Positions 6,769 through 14,710 are shown, counted from the first letter of the stretch. The stretch is 32,752 nucleotides of DNA from Oscillospiraceae bacterium (GCA_902802565.1 CADCMP010000015.1:1-32752); one strand, 5' to 3'. A program made the numbers and translations. The notes: generated by a model from the sequence alone, not told the origin.

Positions 6769-8294
6769 TGGCAGAACATAATGATTATGATAAGATCACT
6801 CGGCAGGCCGGTGAAACTGCGGAAAACCGTAATAAAGCTGACCCGGGAAAAGAAAAAACATCATCGACCCGCTCCAGAGGGAAAAAGACTCTCCGGGTTG
6901 GAGGATACAGTGTTCTGGCTTGCCTGATGGTGCTGGCAATCTGTGTGGCAGTGAACATCCTTGCGGACAAGCTTCCCACATCCGTATCCTCGTTGGATCT
7001 GTCTTCCAATAAAGTCTACTCGCTCTCCGATGAGAGCAGAGATCTGGTGAAGGGACTGGATGAGGATGTAACAATCTACTGGCTTGTTCAAAACGGCAAG
7101 GAAGATGTCCCTGTGAAGAATATTCTGGACCGTTATGAATCCGCAGGAAAACACATTACTGTAAAGCGGATCGATCCGGACGTCTATCCCAATTTTGCAG
7201 AACAGTACAGTGTCAGCGGAACGGTTTATAACAACAGTCTTGTAATAGAGAAGGGAAATGCATCCCGGTATATCCCGTATCAGGATATGTACAGTTCATC
7301 CGCGAACAGTTCCAGCATGACCTTTGCCGGTGAAAGTGAGATCACAGCTGGCCTGCGATATGTTACCAGCGGAGAGCACCCGGTAATCTATAATCTGACC
7401 GGGCACGGCGAGGCAGTGCTGGAAGGCACCTTCCGCAGTTCCGTGGAGGGTCAGAACTTCACCGTGACAAATCTATCGCTGCTGTCCGAAGGCGCGGTGC
7501 CGCAGGACGGAGCATTTCTCTTTATCAATACACCTTCTACAGACATCTCTGCGGAAGAAAAAGAGATGATCCTAGACTATCTGAAGACAGGCGGCAAACT
7601 GCTTCTGGTCACGGATGTGGCACAGGACGGTTCGGAGTTTAACAATATCAGAGAAGTGATGGCCTTTTACGGTGTGACCAGTGAGAACGGGATCGTTCTG
7701 GAGCAGAGTCCCGCAAACTATGCTTCCAACATGCCGTATTTTCTGCTTCCGGATCTGGATGCTGCCCATGCGGTTTCCGCACCTCTTGCAAACGGAGGAT
7801 ACCGGGTCCTTCTTCCCATTGCCCAGGGACTGACTGTGGGAGATGCGCCGCGGGAATCCGTTTCCGTATCGAAACTAATGACAACTTCCGATTCCGCTTT
7901 TTCCAAGGCCTCGTGGCTGGAAATGACGACCTATGAAAAAGAAGAGGGAGATACGGATGGTCCCTTTGCTCTGGCAGTCGCTGTTTCGGAACCGGTAGAG
8001 AACGGGGAGACGGATATCGTTTGGATCTCCTCTGGTGCAATTCTGGATGAAACGGTCAATGAACAGGTCTCCGGCGGTAATCAGGACTTTTTCCTCAATG
8101 CCGTTACATGGCTGTACAGCAATGATGAGGAGGGCGGGCCTGCAACGACGATTCACGCCAAAGCCTTCGATTACGGACATCTGACCATGAGTAGTGCGGT
8201 TGGTTCGGCTCTTGCTGTCCTGATGATCCTGGTGATACCGCTGGGATGCATCCTTGCGGGCATCGTGGTTCGAAGCCGGAGGAAACGCAGATGA
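6768..8294 (+). CDS. GldG-like ABC transporter auxiliary protein
   Basis: The 508-aa protein has a charged cytoplasmic N-terminus of about 40 residues, one membrane helix (about 45-65), a large extracytoplasmic domain and a second helix near the C-terminus (about 478-500) followed by RSRRKRR. The outer domain shows the GldG/ABC_transp_aux marks: a VTIYWLVQNG strand, KRIDPDVYP and NLTGHGEAVL. In Bacteroidetes such proteins belong to the gliding-linked Gld ABC system; in Clostridia the same set occurs without gliding, so the role is open. The ATG at 6768 follows AAAGGAGGT by seven bases and overlaps the permease stop by one base. Confidence 0.85.
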   Translation: MAEHNDYDKITRQAGETAENRNKADPGKEKTSSTRSRGKKTLRVGGYSVLACLMVLAICVAVNILADKLPTSVSSLDLSSNKVYSLSDESRDLVKGLDEDVTIYWLVQNGKEDVPVKNILDRYESAGKHITVKRIDPDVYPNFAEQYSVSGTVYNNSLVIEKGNASRYIPYQDMYSSSANSSSMTFAGESEITAGLRYVTSGEHPVIYNLTGHGEAVLEGTFRSSVEGQNFTVTNLSLLSEGAVPQDGAFLFINTPSTDISAEEKEMILDYLKTGGKLLLVTDVAQDGSEFNNIREVMAFYGVTSENGIVLEQSPANYASNMPYFLLPDLDAAHAVSAPLANGGYRVLLPIAQGLTVGDAPRESVSVSKLMTTSDSAFSKASWLEMTTYEKEEGDTDGPFALAVAVSEPVENGETDIVWISSGAILDETVNEQVSGGNQDFFLNAVTWLYSNDEEGGPATTIHAKAFDYGHLTMSSAVGSALAVLMILVIPLGCILAGIVVRSRRKRR

Positions 8295-9652
8295 GCCGGG
8301 GAAAGAAACTGGGAGTCCTGTGTGGAATACTTGCCGCTGTGATCCTGACGCTGGTATTGGTCTCGAGACTGCCCGGCCAGAGAGACAAAGAAGAAGGAAC
8401 CGAGATCCTGACAATCCCCACGGATAAGATCACCTCTGTTTCATGGGAATATGCAGGAGAGAAACTTCATTTCGCAAAACACGGAGATGTCTGGGTTTGC
8501 CCTGAACAGGATACATTCCCGGTGGATTCCGCTCTGCTGGAAACGATGATGGGACAACTGGAGAGCATTCGTTCCTATAAGGAGATCTCCGGCAACGATA
8601 CGCTTTCGGATTACGGACTGGATCCTGCAGTTCTTACTCTGTCGGTTTCGGCAGACAGAGAATATGTTCTGCAATTTGGAAATGAAAACGATCTGGACGG
8701 ACAGGCTTATGCCAAGTGGAACGGGAAAGTGTTCCTGACAGACAGTATGCTTCCGGCTCAATTTTCCAAGCAGACGCTGGATATGGTGCAACAGGAACCT
8801 GTTCCGGATATGGATTCCATACAATCCGTGGAAATCCGCAAAGAAGGAGATCCCCTGATCCTGGAATATGATGAGTCCGGTGAGCGGACCTACAGCAAAG
8901 AGTATTCCTGGCTCGGGGCTTATGGAGGAAACACAGTGCCTCTGGATTCTGAAGCAACAGAATCGTTTCTCAGTGATCTGAAGACCCTGCGATGGACCGG
9001 CACAGCGGCGTATCCTGCCGACAGCAGCGCGTTGTCCGAATTCGGACTTCAGACACCGAGCGTACAGGTCTCTGCCCGATACCGGAACAGAGACGGTGAG
9101 ACCGGAACATTTGCAATCAACATTGGGTCAGAAACGGAATCAGGAGAATGTTATGTAATGATTCCCGGATCGGACCGGATCTACCGAACCGGCACGTCCC
9201 TTCGTGAAGAAATGCTGTCCACTACAGTAGAAGATCTCATGCCCAAAAAAGTGCTTTCACTGGACTGGGATTCGGTGAAATCCATCTCCATCACCATGGA
9301 TGGGAAGGTTTTCCCACTAAACAGGAATGAAGGCGGAGATAAGATCGAAGATGCCGAGAAGGGAAAACAGGTTTGGAAGATCAACGATGGAACGGAAACA
9401 GCAGATCTTACAGATGCGCTGAATGCACTTGCTGCGCTAGAGGGAGAAGTCAGTACAGCAACCGCATCCAAAGAGGTGCTGTTCTCAATGATAATGGAAC
9501 GGAATACCGCTAATTACCCTCAGATGAAACTTGTGATCTGTGAGGAAGCGGATGGAAACTGCGTCGTCTCGGTGAATGCTACACAATTCTGGATTGTGGA
9601 CCGGGAGGCGGCTGATGCGGTGATCGATCAGTTCCGAACGGCATTAGCTTAA
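8291..9652 (+). CDS. DUF4340 domain protein with N-terminal membrane anchor
   Basis: The 453-aa product begins with a short basic stretch and one membrane helix (about residues 7-27), followed by an extracytoplasmic region built of repeated beta-rich DUF4340 units. The repeated marks are LSDYGLDPAVLTLSV near residue 105 and LSEFGLQTPSVQVSA near 255. DUF4340 proteins habitually sit next to GldF/GldG-type ABC genes. The ATG overlaps the GldG stop (ATGA), with GGAGGAAA upstream. This is the last gene of the operon. It probably forms the outer part of the transporter or binds its ligand; that is inference from context. Confidence 0.85.
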   Translation: MSRGKKLGVLCGILAAVILTLVLVSRLPGQRDKEEGTEILTIPTDKITSVSWEYAGEKLHFAKHGDVWVCPEQDTFPVDSALLETMMGQLESIRSYKEISGNDTLSDYGLDPAVLTLSVSADREYVLQFGNENDLDGQAYAKWNGKVFLTDSMLPAQFSKQTLDMVQQEPVPDMDSIQSVEIRKEGDPLILEYDESGERTYSKEYSWLGAYGGNTVPLDSEATESFLSDLKTLRWTGTAAYPADSSALSEFGLQTPSVQVSARYRNRDGETGTFAINIGSETESGECYVMIPGSDRIYRTGTSLREEMLSTTVEDLMPKKVLSLDWDSVKSISITMDGKVFPLNRNEGGDKIEDAEKGKQVWKINDGTETADLTDALNALAALEGEVSTATASKEVLFSMIMERNTANYPQMKLVICEEADGNCVVSVNATQFWIVDREAADAVIDQFRTALA

Positions 9653-9660
9653 CAGTACAG

Positions 9661-9694
9661 GAAAAAGGAATCTCTTTTCTGAGATTCCTTTTTC
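9661..9694 (+). terminator. Intrinsic terminator of the ABC operon
   Basis: A perfect 14-bp stem (9661-9674 with 9681-9694) with a 6-nt loop includes its own T-run on the right arm. It starts 8 bases after the DUF4340 stop. The next promoter begins immediately at its edge. Confidence 0.85.
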
Positions 9695-9723
9695 TTGCGG
9701 TATGGAGAAGAAACGTCTATAAT
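9695..9723 (+). promoter_or_regulatory. Sigma-A promoter for the ILP-repeat gene
   Basis: TTGCGG (9695-9700) and a perfect TATAAT (9718-9723) are separated by 17 nt, 31 bases before the GTG start. Confidence 0.7.
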
Positions 9724-9754
9724 TGAGACATTCTTTCGGAGAGGAGGCAAAACG

Positions 9755-10267
9755 GTGAATACAACTATTCTGCCAACCGGTGAGAGCAGGACTAGCAAGA
9801 TCTTGCCAAAAGACAACGGTAACAGCAGCAAGATCCTGCCGGATGCAGAAAAAACTCCCTCCATCCTTCCCGTCGAGGTGAAAGCCTGGAACGGAAGCAT
9901 CACCTCCGGACGAAGCACCCTTATCGCCGGCCTGGTCGCAGCACTGCTCGCTCTGGCCATACTCGGTTTCTCCGTGTTGAGTCCGGCCCGTCTGACACGG
10001 GATCTGACACGAAGGTACTGGGTGCAGCAGGATCCTCAAAGCGGATCAGTATTGATTCTTCAGTTTGGAGAAGAGTACGCAGATCTCTATCTGTACAGTA
10101 TGTTTGGTGCACAGCAGGTTGGATCGGCACCCTATAAGGTCACCTCGTTCCGTACGATTAAAATGGGCGATACGACGATCAAGCTTGATCTATTCAATCA
10201 TACCATGAAAGCGGACCCGTCCATGGTCACGGGAACTCCCACGGAGACGTGGTACGAGGGATACTGA
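9755..10267 (+). CDS. Single-pass membrane protein with four ILP motifs (unknown)
   Basis: I do not recognise the family. The 170-aa protein has a hydrophilic N-terminal segment with ILP four times at 10-11-residue spacing (residues 5-7, 16-18, 27-29, 37-39), three of them preceded by a Ser/Thr-x or Ser-Lys pair. One membrane helix follows (about 54-75), then a small beta-rich domain of about 90 residues (WVQQDPQSGSVLILQFGEEYADLYLY...). The start is a GTG behind GAGAGGAGG with 7-nt spacing; longer frames lack a site and run into the promoter. Repeated short hydrophobic motifs on a disordered cytoplasmic arm suggest docking sites for a partner; this is inference. Confidence 0.75.
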   Translation: MNTTILPTGESRTSKILPKDNGNSSKILPDAEKTPSILPVEVKAWNGSITSGRSTLIAGLVAALLALAILGFSVLSPARLTRDLTRRYWVQQDPQSGSVLILQFGEEYADLYLYSMFGAQQVGSAPYKVTSFRTIKMGDTTIKLDLFNHTMKADPSMVTGTPTETWYEGY

Positions 10268-10305
10268 GGAAAAAAAGAATAATGCAGCAGGAGGAATGAA
10301 CCATT

Positions 10306-10866
10306 ATGTATAATCTTTATATGTTGGGCGGAGCCGTTGTTTTGTATTTTGTGATTAACTGCATCCTTGCCCGTTTTTTCAAGCAGGTAGCGTATGCAAA
10401 AGGCTTCGATGATAAATGCCACGCATGGGCAATGGTATTCTGGTTGGGGATCTTTGGATGCATCTATGTATGTGCACTGCCGGACCTCAATGTCCGTACA
10501 CAGAACGAAGCAATCCTCAAACAGCTTCAGGAGACCGGCGATATCATCAGCCGCAATGTTGTGATCAATCCGGAGCAGAAACTGCAGGAGACGCATCAGG
10601 AAGTGAAAGGAAGAGTCGGAGATTTCGTCTCGGATGCCAAAGAGTTTGTCGGCAGCATCAAAGATCAACTGATGGATGATAACGGCGAGGAATCCGGACT
10701 GATGAAAAAAGCAGCAAAAGTCGTCGGAGATCTGAAAGACAAGGCGGCCGATGCAATGGCACAGACAGATACCGATCAGGCGGAAGCCGCTATTGAGAAG
10801 GCGGAGCAGACGGTGAAGGAAGCAGTGGAAGCTGCAACGGAGACCGTAGAAAAGGCAACGGAGTAA
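10306..10866 (+). CDS. Small two-helix membrane protein with Ala/Lys/Glu-rich coiled tail
   Basis: The 186-aa protein starts with two membrane helices (about 5-24 and 40-58). The segment AYAKGFDDKCHAWAMVFW...GCIYVCALPD resembles small clostridial membrane proteins of the type AxxKGYxxxxFWxxFFFGxxGYxxVxALPD. From residue 65 on it is a long hydrophilic helix rich in Ala, Lys, Glu and Val with LEA-like repeats (AIEKAEQTVKEAVEAATETV). Function unknown. AGGAGG lies 11 bases before the ATG. It lies 38 bases downstream of the ILP gene with no terminator between, so both are probably co-transcribed. Confidence 0.75.
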   Translation: MYNLYMLGGAVVLYFVINCILARFFKQVAYAKGFDDKCHAWAMVFWLGIFGCIYVCALPDLNVRTQNEAILKQLQETGDIISRNVVINPEQKLQETHQEVKGRVGDFVSDAKEFVGSIKDQLMDDNGEESGLMKKAAKVVGDLKDKAADAMAQTDTDQAEAAIEKAEQTVKEAVEAATETVEKATE

Positions 10867-10907
10867 ACATCCGGATATCCGGTAAAACATATACAGAGGA
10901 GAAAACC

Positions 10908-11198
10908 ATGTACGAGGAATATACCAATTATCCGACCTGGGCTCTGGCACAGTGGATCCACAATGAGCAGGAGTCTACGGAGTTTTTCGGCAATATCGCG
11001 AGCAAGATTTACGAGAGCTATACCATCGATAAGGAAGAGGGAGTAAAAGCTCTGGCACAGAGCATACGCACTATCGTTGAGGACGATATCCCGGAGATCG
11101 AAGACGAGTATTATGGAAATATGTATTCCAATACACTCCGTCATGCGCTGGAGGAGATCGATTACCTCCAGATTGCTGCGGAACTTCTACAGGATTGA
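10908..11198 (+). CDS. Small NYxTW-type protein (DUF7249-like)
   Basis: The 96-aa acidic protein begins YTNYPTWALAQWIHNEQ. This closely resembles the NYETWxVxLWIxND opening of a small family common in phages, plasmids and bacterial chromosomes (DUF7249-like), which is otherwise uncharacterised. A second conserved-looking stretch is SNTLRHALEEIDYLQIAAELL at the end, suggesting a short helical protein. AGAGGAGA stands 6 bases before the ATG. It follows the coiled-tail gene by 41 bases and is followed by a terminator, so it ends this small operon. The resemblance to phage proteins could reflect transfer, but its base composition fits the neighbours. Confidence 0.75.
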   Translation: MYEEYTNYPTWALAQWIHNEQESTEFFGNIASKIYESYTIDKEEGVKALAQSIRTIVEDDIPEIEDEYYGNMYSNTLRHALEEIDYLQIAAELLQD

Positions 11199-11214
11199 TT
11201 AGACTATTTAAAAT

Positions 11215-11247
11215 AAGACCCGGAACCAGACACGGTTCCGGGTCTTT
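11215..11247. terminator. Bidirectional intrinsic terminator
   Basis: A 13-bp stem (11215-11227 with 11234-11246) with a 6-nt loop has T-rich flanks on both strands. It separates the convergent NYxTW gene and the TetR gene. Confidence 0.88.
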
Positions 11248-11783
11248 CAGTATATCAGCGGGAAGAACTCATCCCTGCGTAGCTGGTCCCAGATCTGCTC
11301 CGGAGAATCCGGGAGCTGATTGATAGATTTGCACAGGAGCAGGAGTATCGGGACTGCCCAGCTGAGCAGGAGAGAATAGGGGGAAAAACGGGATGGATCC
11401 ATCTCCAGATCATCCACGAGACGATGGTAGCGCTCAAAGAGCATGGGAATCCGATCCTGTGCAATCAGGAAAATGGGAAGTTCCGGATTGTCATTCATAT
11501 AGGACAGAATACTTTGTGTCAACTGACGGAGGGAAAGCCCTTCGATGACGTCGGCAGGACAGGATGCAAGAAAACTCTGGTAATACTGGTCGCACTTCCA
11601 TTCCAGCACATCCAGAACGTTGTCGAAGGAACGGTAAAATGTCGTACGGGCGATGCCGGTAACACGCTGCACATCCGAGATTGTGACGGATTCCAGAGGC
11701 TTGTCCTGACTGCAGATTGCGACCCCGTAATAGATCAGTTCTGCACTGTCGTGACTTCGTTTGTTGGTTCCTACATGATACAT
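11247..11783 (-). CDS. TetR/AcrR-family regulator
   Basis: The 178-aa protein has an N-terminal TetR-type DNA-binding domain. The helix-turn-helix reads VTISDVQRVTGIARTTFYRSF (about residues 33-53), with YRSF where YxxF is typical. The C-terminal ligand domain (about 60-178) is helical, ends PLIY and has no motif I can name. The ATG at 11783 has GGAGGAAG seven bases upstream. The gene is divergent from the 89-aa protein and flavoenzyme genes across a 322-bp gap, which makes it the natural candidate regulator of that locus. Confidence 0.85.
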   Translation of the reverse strand: MYHVGTNKRSHDSAELIYYGVAICSQDKPLESVTISDVQRVTGIARTTFYRSFDNVLDVLEWKCDQYYQSFLASCPADVIEGLSLRQLTQSILSYMNDNPELPIFLIAQDRIPMLFERYHRLVDDLEMDPSRFSPYSLLLSWAVPILLLLCKSINQLPDSPEQIWDQLRRDEFFPLIY

Positions 11784-11992
11784 TGTCTTCCTCCGTATAA
11801 TCCGTACAAAAATCTAAAACAGGGTGATTTTTTGCGAAAAAAATGATTTATTTTTTGCACTTTTTATTGTATAGTTATTACTAATGATGTGAAGAAGGAT
11901 GGGAGGACCGCGTGACAGTCCTCGCACGCCGGATCATAAATTTCTGCAACATTTTACAAAATGCCGAAACAGGTATACATAATGACTTTACT

Positions 11993-12024
11993 AACGCTAC
12001 AATTATGACCTACAATGTAGCGTT
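11993..12024. promoter_or_regulatory. Inverted repeat upstream of the 89-aa gene promoter (candidate TetR operator)
   Basis: AACGCTACA (11993-12001) is matched by TGTAGCGTT (12016-12024). Within it CTACAATGTAG (12010-12020) is itself a palindrome with one central base. It ends 13 bases before the -35 element. The few T residues that follow are not enough to call a terminator. The size and place suit a TetR-family operator. Confidence 0.55.
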
Positions 12025-12037
12025 TTGTCTAGGTGTG

Positions 12038-12066
12038 TTGTAATTTTTTTGTAGGAATTATATTCT
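12038..12066 (+). promoter_or_regulatory. Putative sigma-A promoter for the 89-aa gene
   Basis: TTGTAA (12038-12043) and TATTCT (12061-12066) are separated by 17 nt, and the ATG follows 39 bases later. Confidence 0.55.
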
Positions 12067-12105
12067 AAAGGTAAATATACAAGGGATTTTTGTGTATTTA
12101 TAACA

Positions 12106-12375
12106 ATGATATTCAATGAACCCGATGTGTTTGTCGCAGATGCAAAAGATTCTATCAGTTCTTTGATCACTGATATTAAGTATCTGGATAGCGGCAAGAT
12201 CCTTGGTTTCGTTGGTGACAAGGCAGAGAGAGGCATTAAGAAGATTCTTGATATCAAAAAGAATGGTATCTCCCTGAACGAAGATACTGAGCTGTTCATC
12301 AAGAGCAAACTGAGACTGGTATACGATTTCGCACAGTATCCTGTCAACATGGTTCGCGAAGCAATCGGTCTTTAA
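12106..12375 (+). CDS. 89-aa protein of unknown function with high-expression codon use
   Basis: I do not recognise this protein. It is soluble, Lys/Asp/Ile-rich and predicted largely helical (for example GDKAERGIKKILDIKKNG and SKLRLVYDFAQYPVNMV), with no Cys and no signal peptide. Its codons (AAG, GGT, GGC, ATC, TTC, CTG, CGC, AGA) match those of the following flavoenzyme rather than the rest of the window, which supports real, strong expression. No convincing ribosome binding site precedes the ATG; AAGGG is about 20 bases away. The start is therefore uncertain, and a GTG 21 bases in is an alternative. It lies 193 bases before the flavoenzyme gene. Confidence 0.6.
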   Translation: MIFNEPDVFVADAKDSISSLITDIKYLDSGKILGFVGDKAERGIKKILDIKKNGISLNEDTELFIKSKLRLVYDFAQYPVNMVREAIGL

Positions 12376-12437
12376 TCAGCAGACCGGTTCATTGGAAATC
12401 CAAGGATCCTGTTTAGAATATTTATTGTCACGAAATA

Positions 12438-12466
12438 TGCACAAGATCCGGTGATTTCATTATAGT
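12438..12466 (+). promoter_or_regulatory. Possible promoter for the flavoenzyme gene
   Basis: TGCACA (12438-12443) and TATAGT (12461-12466) are 17 nt apart, about 100 bases before the start. The -35 is a weak match, so read-through from the upstream promoter is equally possible. Confidence 0.35.
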
Positions 12467-12568
12467 ATGTTCAGAAAATGCATACTGTACGTTTCACATG
12501 ATCTTTGTGTAACGTTTAATTAAGTAATCAAATTAAAAACAAATTAATTTGGGGAGGAAAGGTATATT

Positions 12569-14629
12569 ATGCACGAACAGTATGAAGCCTTATTTACGCC
12601 ATTTAAAATCGGTGACGTAGAGATCAAAAACCGTATCGTCCAGTGTTCTATGGGTGGTACCTCTCTGTTTGGCTGGCTGGAGCCGGGCCACTTCGATAAA
12701 GAAGCAGCAAACTTCCTGCTGAACAGAGCAAAGAATGATGTCGGTCTGGTACTTCCTGGTATGCAGGTTATCCGTGATACCATGGGCAGAGGCTGGCTCG
12801 ACAACAACAAGAGAATGTACAAACAGCTGAAACCGTATATGGAAGAGTACCATAAGACCGGTGGTAAACTGTTTATTCAGCTGGCTGGCGGCTTCGGCCG
12901 TTCCATGGCAGTTACTCCGTGGATGGCATTCCTCCACAGAAATCCGCTGCTCAACAAGCTGGCAAGCCCCATCGTTGACGTACAGTACTCCTGTGCATCT
13001 GCATCCGAAGTTCCCAACCGCTGGGCAGAAGATCTGGTTTCCCGTCCGTTCACCACGGAAGAGATTCAGGAAATGGTCTTCCACTTCGGCCGCTGCGCAA
13101 GACTGCTTCGTGAAGCTGGCATGGACGGCGTAGAAATCCACGCTGTACACGAAGGCTACAACCTCGACCAGTTCACCTTCGAAGCCTGCAACCGTCGTAC
13201 CGACCAGTACGGTGGCTCCTTCGAGAACAGATATCGTTTCCCGTGCGAAATCGCTCAGGAAATCCACAAACAGGCTGGCGATGACTTCCCGGTATCCCTG
13301 CGTTACTCCGCAAAGTCCTACACCAAGGGCTGGTGCCAGGGCGCTGTTCCCGGCGAAAAATTCGAAGAGTTCTTCCGTGATCTGCCCGAATCCGAGAAGG
13401 CAGTCAAACATCTGGAAGAAGTTGGCGGATATCAGTTCTTCAACTGCGACAACGGTACCTACGATGCTTGGTACTGGGCACATCCGCCTCAGTACATGCC
13501 GGATAACTGCAACCTGAAAGATGTTGAGCACATCAAGAAGTTCACCAACATGCCGGTTTCCTGCGCTGGCCGTATGACTCCGGAAAAAGCAGCTGAAGAA
13601 ATCGCAGCTGGTCGTCTGGACGCAGTTTCCATCGCACGTCAGAACCTCGTCGATCCCGAGTGGATCATCAAGATCGAGGAAGGCAGAGAAGAGGACATCC
13701 GTCCCTGCATCCGCTGCCACAATGGTTGCTTCAACTTTGCTAAGTACAGAGGCACCGCAAACATCCAGTCTCTGGAAGACTCCCTGCATCTGGGCCGTTG
13801 CGCACTGAACCCGCCCACCATGCAGCACAACAGATATAAAATCGTTCCGACCCACAGCCCGAAGAAAGTTGCCGTTATCGGCGCTGGTATCGGCGGATGT
13901 GAAGCTGCTCTGGTTCTGAAACAGCGCGGCCACAACCCGGTAGTCTTCGAGAAGACCGATAAGATCGGTGGTCTGTTCCTGACTGCTTCCGCAATGTCCT
14001 TCAAAGAGAACGACAAGAAGCTCATTGAGTGGTACAAGAGAGAAGTAGAGAAAGCCGGCATCGAGTTCCGCTTCAACACCGAGATCAACGACCTTGGCGT
14101 ACTGGGTGGATTCGACGACATCGTTGTTGCAACTGGTGCAACTCCGAGACAGATGGCTATCCCCGGATTCGAGAAGTGCCTGACCTTCACTCAGCTGCTG
14201 CGTGAGAAAGTTCCCGTAGGTGACAAAGTTGTCTTCTTCGGCGGCGGTCAGTCCTCCTGCGAAGCTGCATATGAAATGATCCTCCAGGGCAAACACCCGA
14301 TCATTGTTGAATACGCTGCTGACCTTGTTCCCGCACAGAACGTCTGCCTTGCAAACGCTTCCTTCCTGCGTGACATGCTGGCCTACAAGCAGGTCCCGAC
14401 CTACCTGAACTCCAGCATCAGCAACATCGGCGACAAGACCGTTACCATCAGAGGTAAAGACGGCTCCGTCACCGAAGTCGAGTACGACAACATCGTTAAC
14501 GGTATCGGATTCGTTCCGCAGCCCGTTGGCGGCACCGGCAAACACATTCACAGAGTCGGCGACTGTGTCGCAATCGGCAACCTGCGTACCGCCATCTGGC
14601 GTGCATGGGATGTCTGCATGAAGATCTAA
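12569..14629 (+). CDS. Old Yellow Enzyme-type FMN/Fe-S/FAD ene-reductase (enoate reductase / Bai-type family)
   Basis: The 686-aa protein has the three-part layout of 2,4-dienoyl-CoA reductase, enoate reductase and the BaiCD/BaiH bile-acid enzymes. An FMN-binding TIM barrel covers residues 1-370, with HAVHEGYNLDQF at 191-202 as in the clostridial branch, RTDQYGGSFENR and GRMTPEKAAEEI. A 4Fe-4S site follows (C380, C383, C387, C411). Two Rossmann parts bind FAD (VIGAGIGGCEAA, about 436-447) and NAD(P) (FFGGGQSSCEAA, about 556-567). Such enzymes reduce activated C=C bonds in enoates, steroids, bile acids or flavonoids; the substrate cannot be read here. GGGGAGGAAAGG precedes the ATG. Codon use is that of an extremely well-expressed gene, and it ends at a terminator. 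The TetR gene upstream is a likely regulator. Confidence 0.92.
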   Translation: MHEQYEALFTPFKIGDVEIKNRIVQCSMGGTSLFGWLEPGHFDKEAANFLLNRAKNDVGLVLPGMQVIRDTMGRGWLDNNKRMYKQLKPYMEEYHKTGGKLFIQLAGGFGRSMAVTPWMAFLHRNPLLNKLASPIVDVQYSCASASEVPNRWAEDLVSRPFTTEEIQEMVFHFGRCARLLREAGMDGVEIHAVHEGYNLDQFTFEACNRRTDQYGGSFENRYRFPCEIAQEIHKQAGDDFPVSLRYSAKSYTKGWCQGAVPGEKFEEFFRDLPESEKAVKHLEEVGGYQFFNCDNGTYDAWYWAHPPQYMPDNCNLKDVEHIKKFTNMPVSCAGRMTPEKAAEEIAAGRLDAVSIARQNLVDPEWIIKIEEGREEDIRPCIRCHNGCFNFAKYRGTANIQSLEDSLHLGRCALNPPTMQHNRYKIVPTHSPKKVAVIGAGIGGCEAALVLKQRGHNPVVFEKTDKIGGLFLTASAMSFKENDKKLIEWYKREVEKAGIEFRFNTEINDLGVLGGFDDIVVATGATPRQMAIPGFEKCLTFTQLLREKVPVGDKVVFFGGGQSSCEAAYEMILQGKHPIIVEYAADLVPAQNVCLANASFLRDMLAYKQVPTYLNSSISNIGDKTVTIRGKDGSVTEVEYDNIVNGIGFVPQPVGGTGKHIHRVGDCVAIGNLRTAIWRAWDVCMKI

Positions 14630-14661
14630 TCGATTTAGCAGACTCTACGCAAAATCTAAAG

Positions 14662-14693
14662 ACTGGTGGCATTTCGATGCCACCAGTTTTTTT
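14662..14693 (+). terminator. Intrinsic terminator of the flavoenzyme gene
   Basis: An 11-bp stem (14662-14672 with 14677-14687) is closed by a TTCG tetraloop and followed by seven T residues. It is a particularly strong terminator, fitting a heavily transcribed gene. Confidence 0.93.
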
Positions 14694-14710
14694 GAAAAGG
14701 AGAGAGCACA

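Larger units (their letters stand above)
11784..12105. other. 322-bp AT-rich intergenic region between TetR gene and codon-biased locus
   Basis: This gap holds the TetR gene's upstream region at its left, a small hairpin (arms GAGGAC 11903-11908 and GTCCTC 11918-11923), an inverted repeat at 11993-12024 and a promoter at 12038-12066. I see no further reading frame, RNA gene or recognisable riboswitch fold in it. Confidence 0.6.

Noticed and set aside
10871..10882. 12-bp palindrome CCGGATATCCGG between two small genes
   Set aside because: It is short and has no T-run or promoter relation. A similar CGGATATCCG at 16688-16697 has no shared context, so chance is likely.
11903..11923. Small hairpin in the TetR-flavoenzyme gap considered as a riboswitch
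   Set aside because: A single 6-bp stem lies upstream of the predicted promoter, with no known aptamer core recognisable.
12590..14551. A 653-codon open frame on the minus strand opposite the flavoenzyme gene
   Set aside because: It mirrors the strongly biased codons of the plus-strand gene, which suppress stops in this antisense frame. Its protein matches nothing I know, and the flavoenzyme has clear motifs and a ribosome site.
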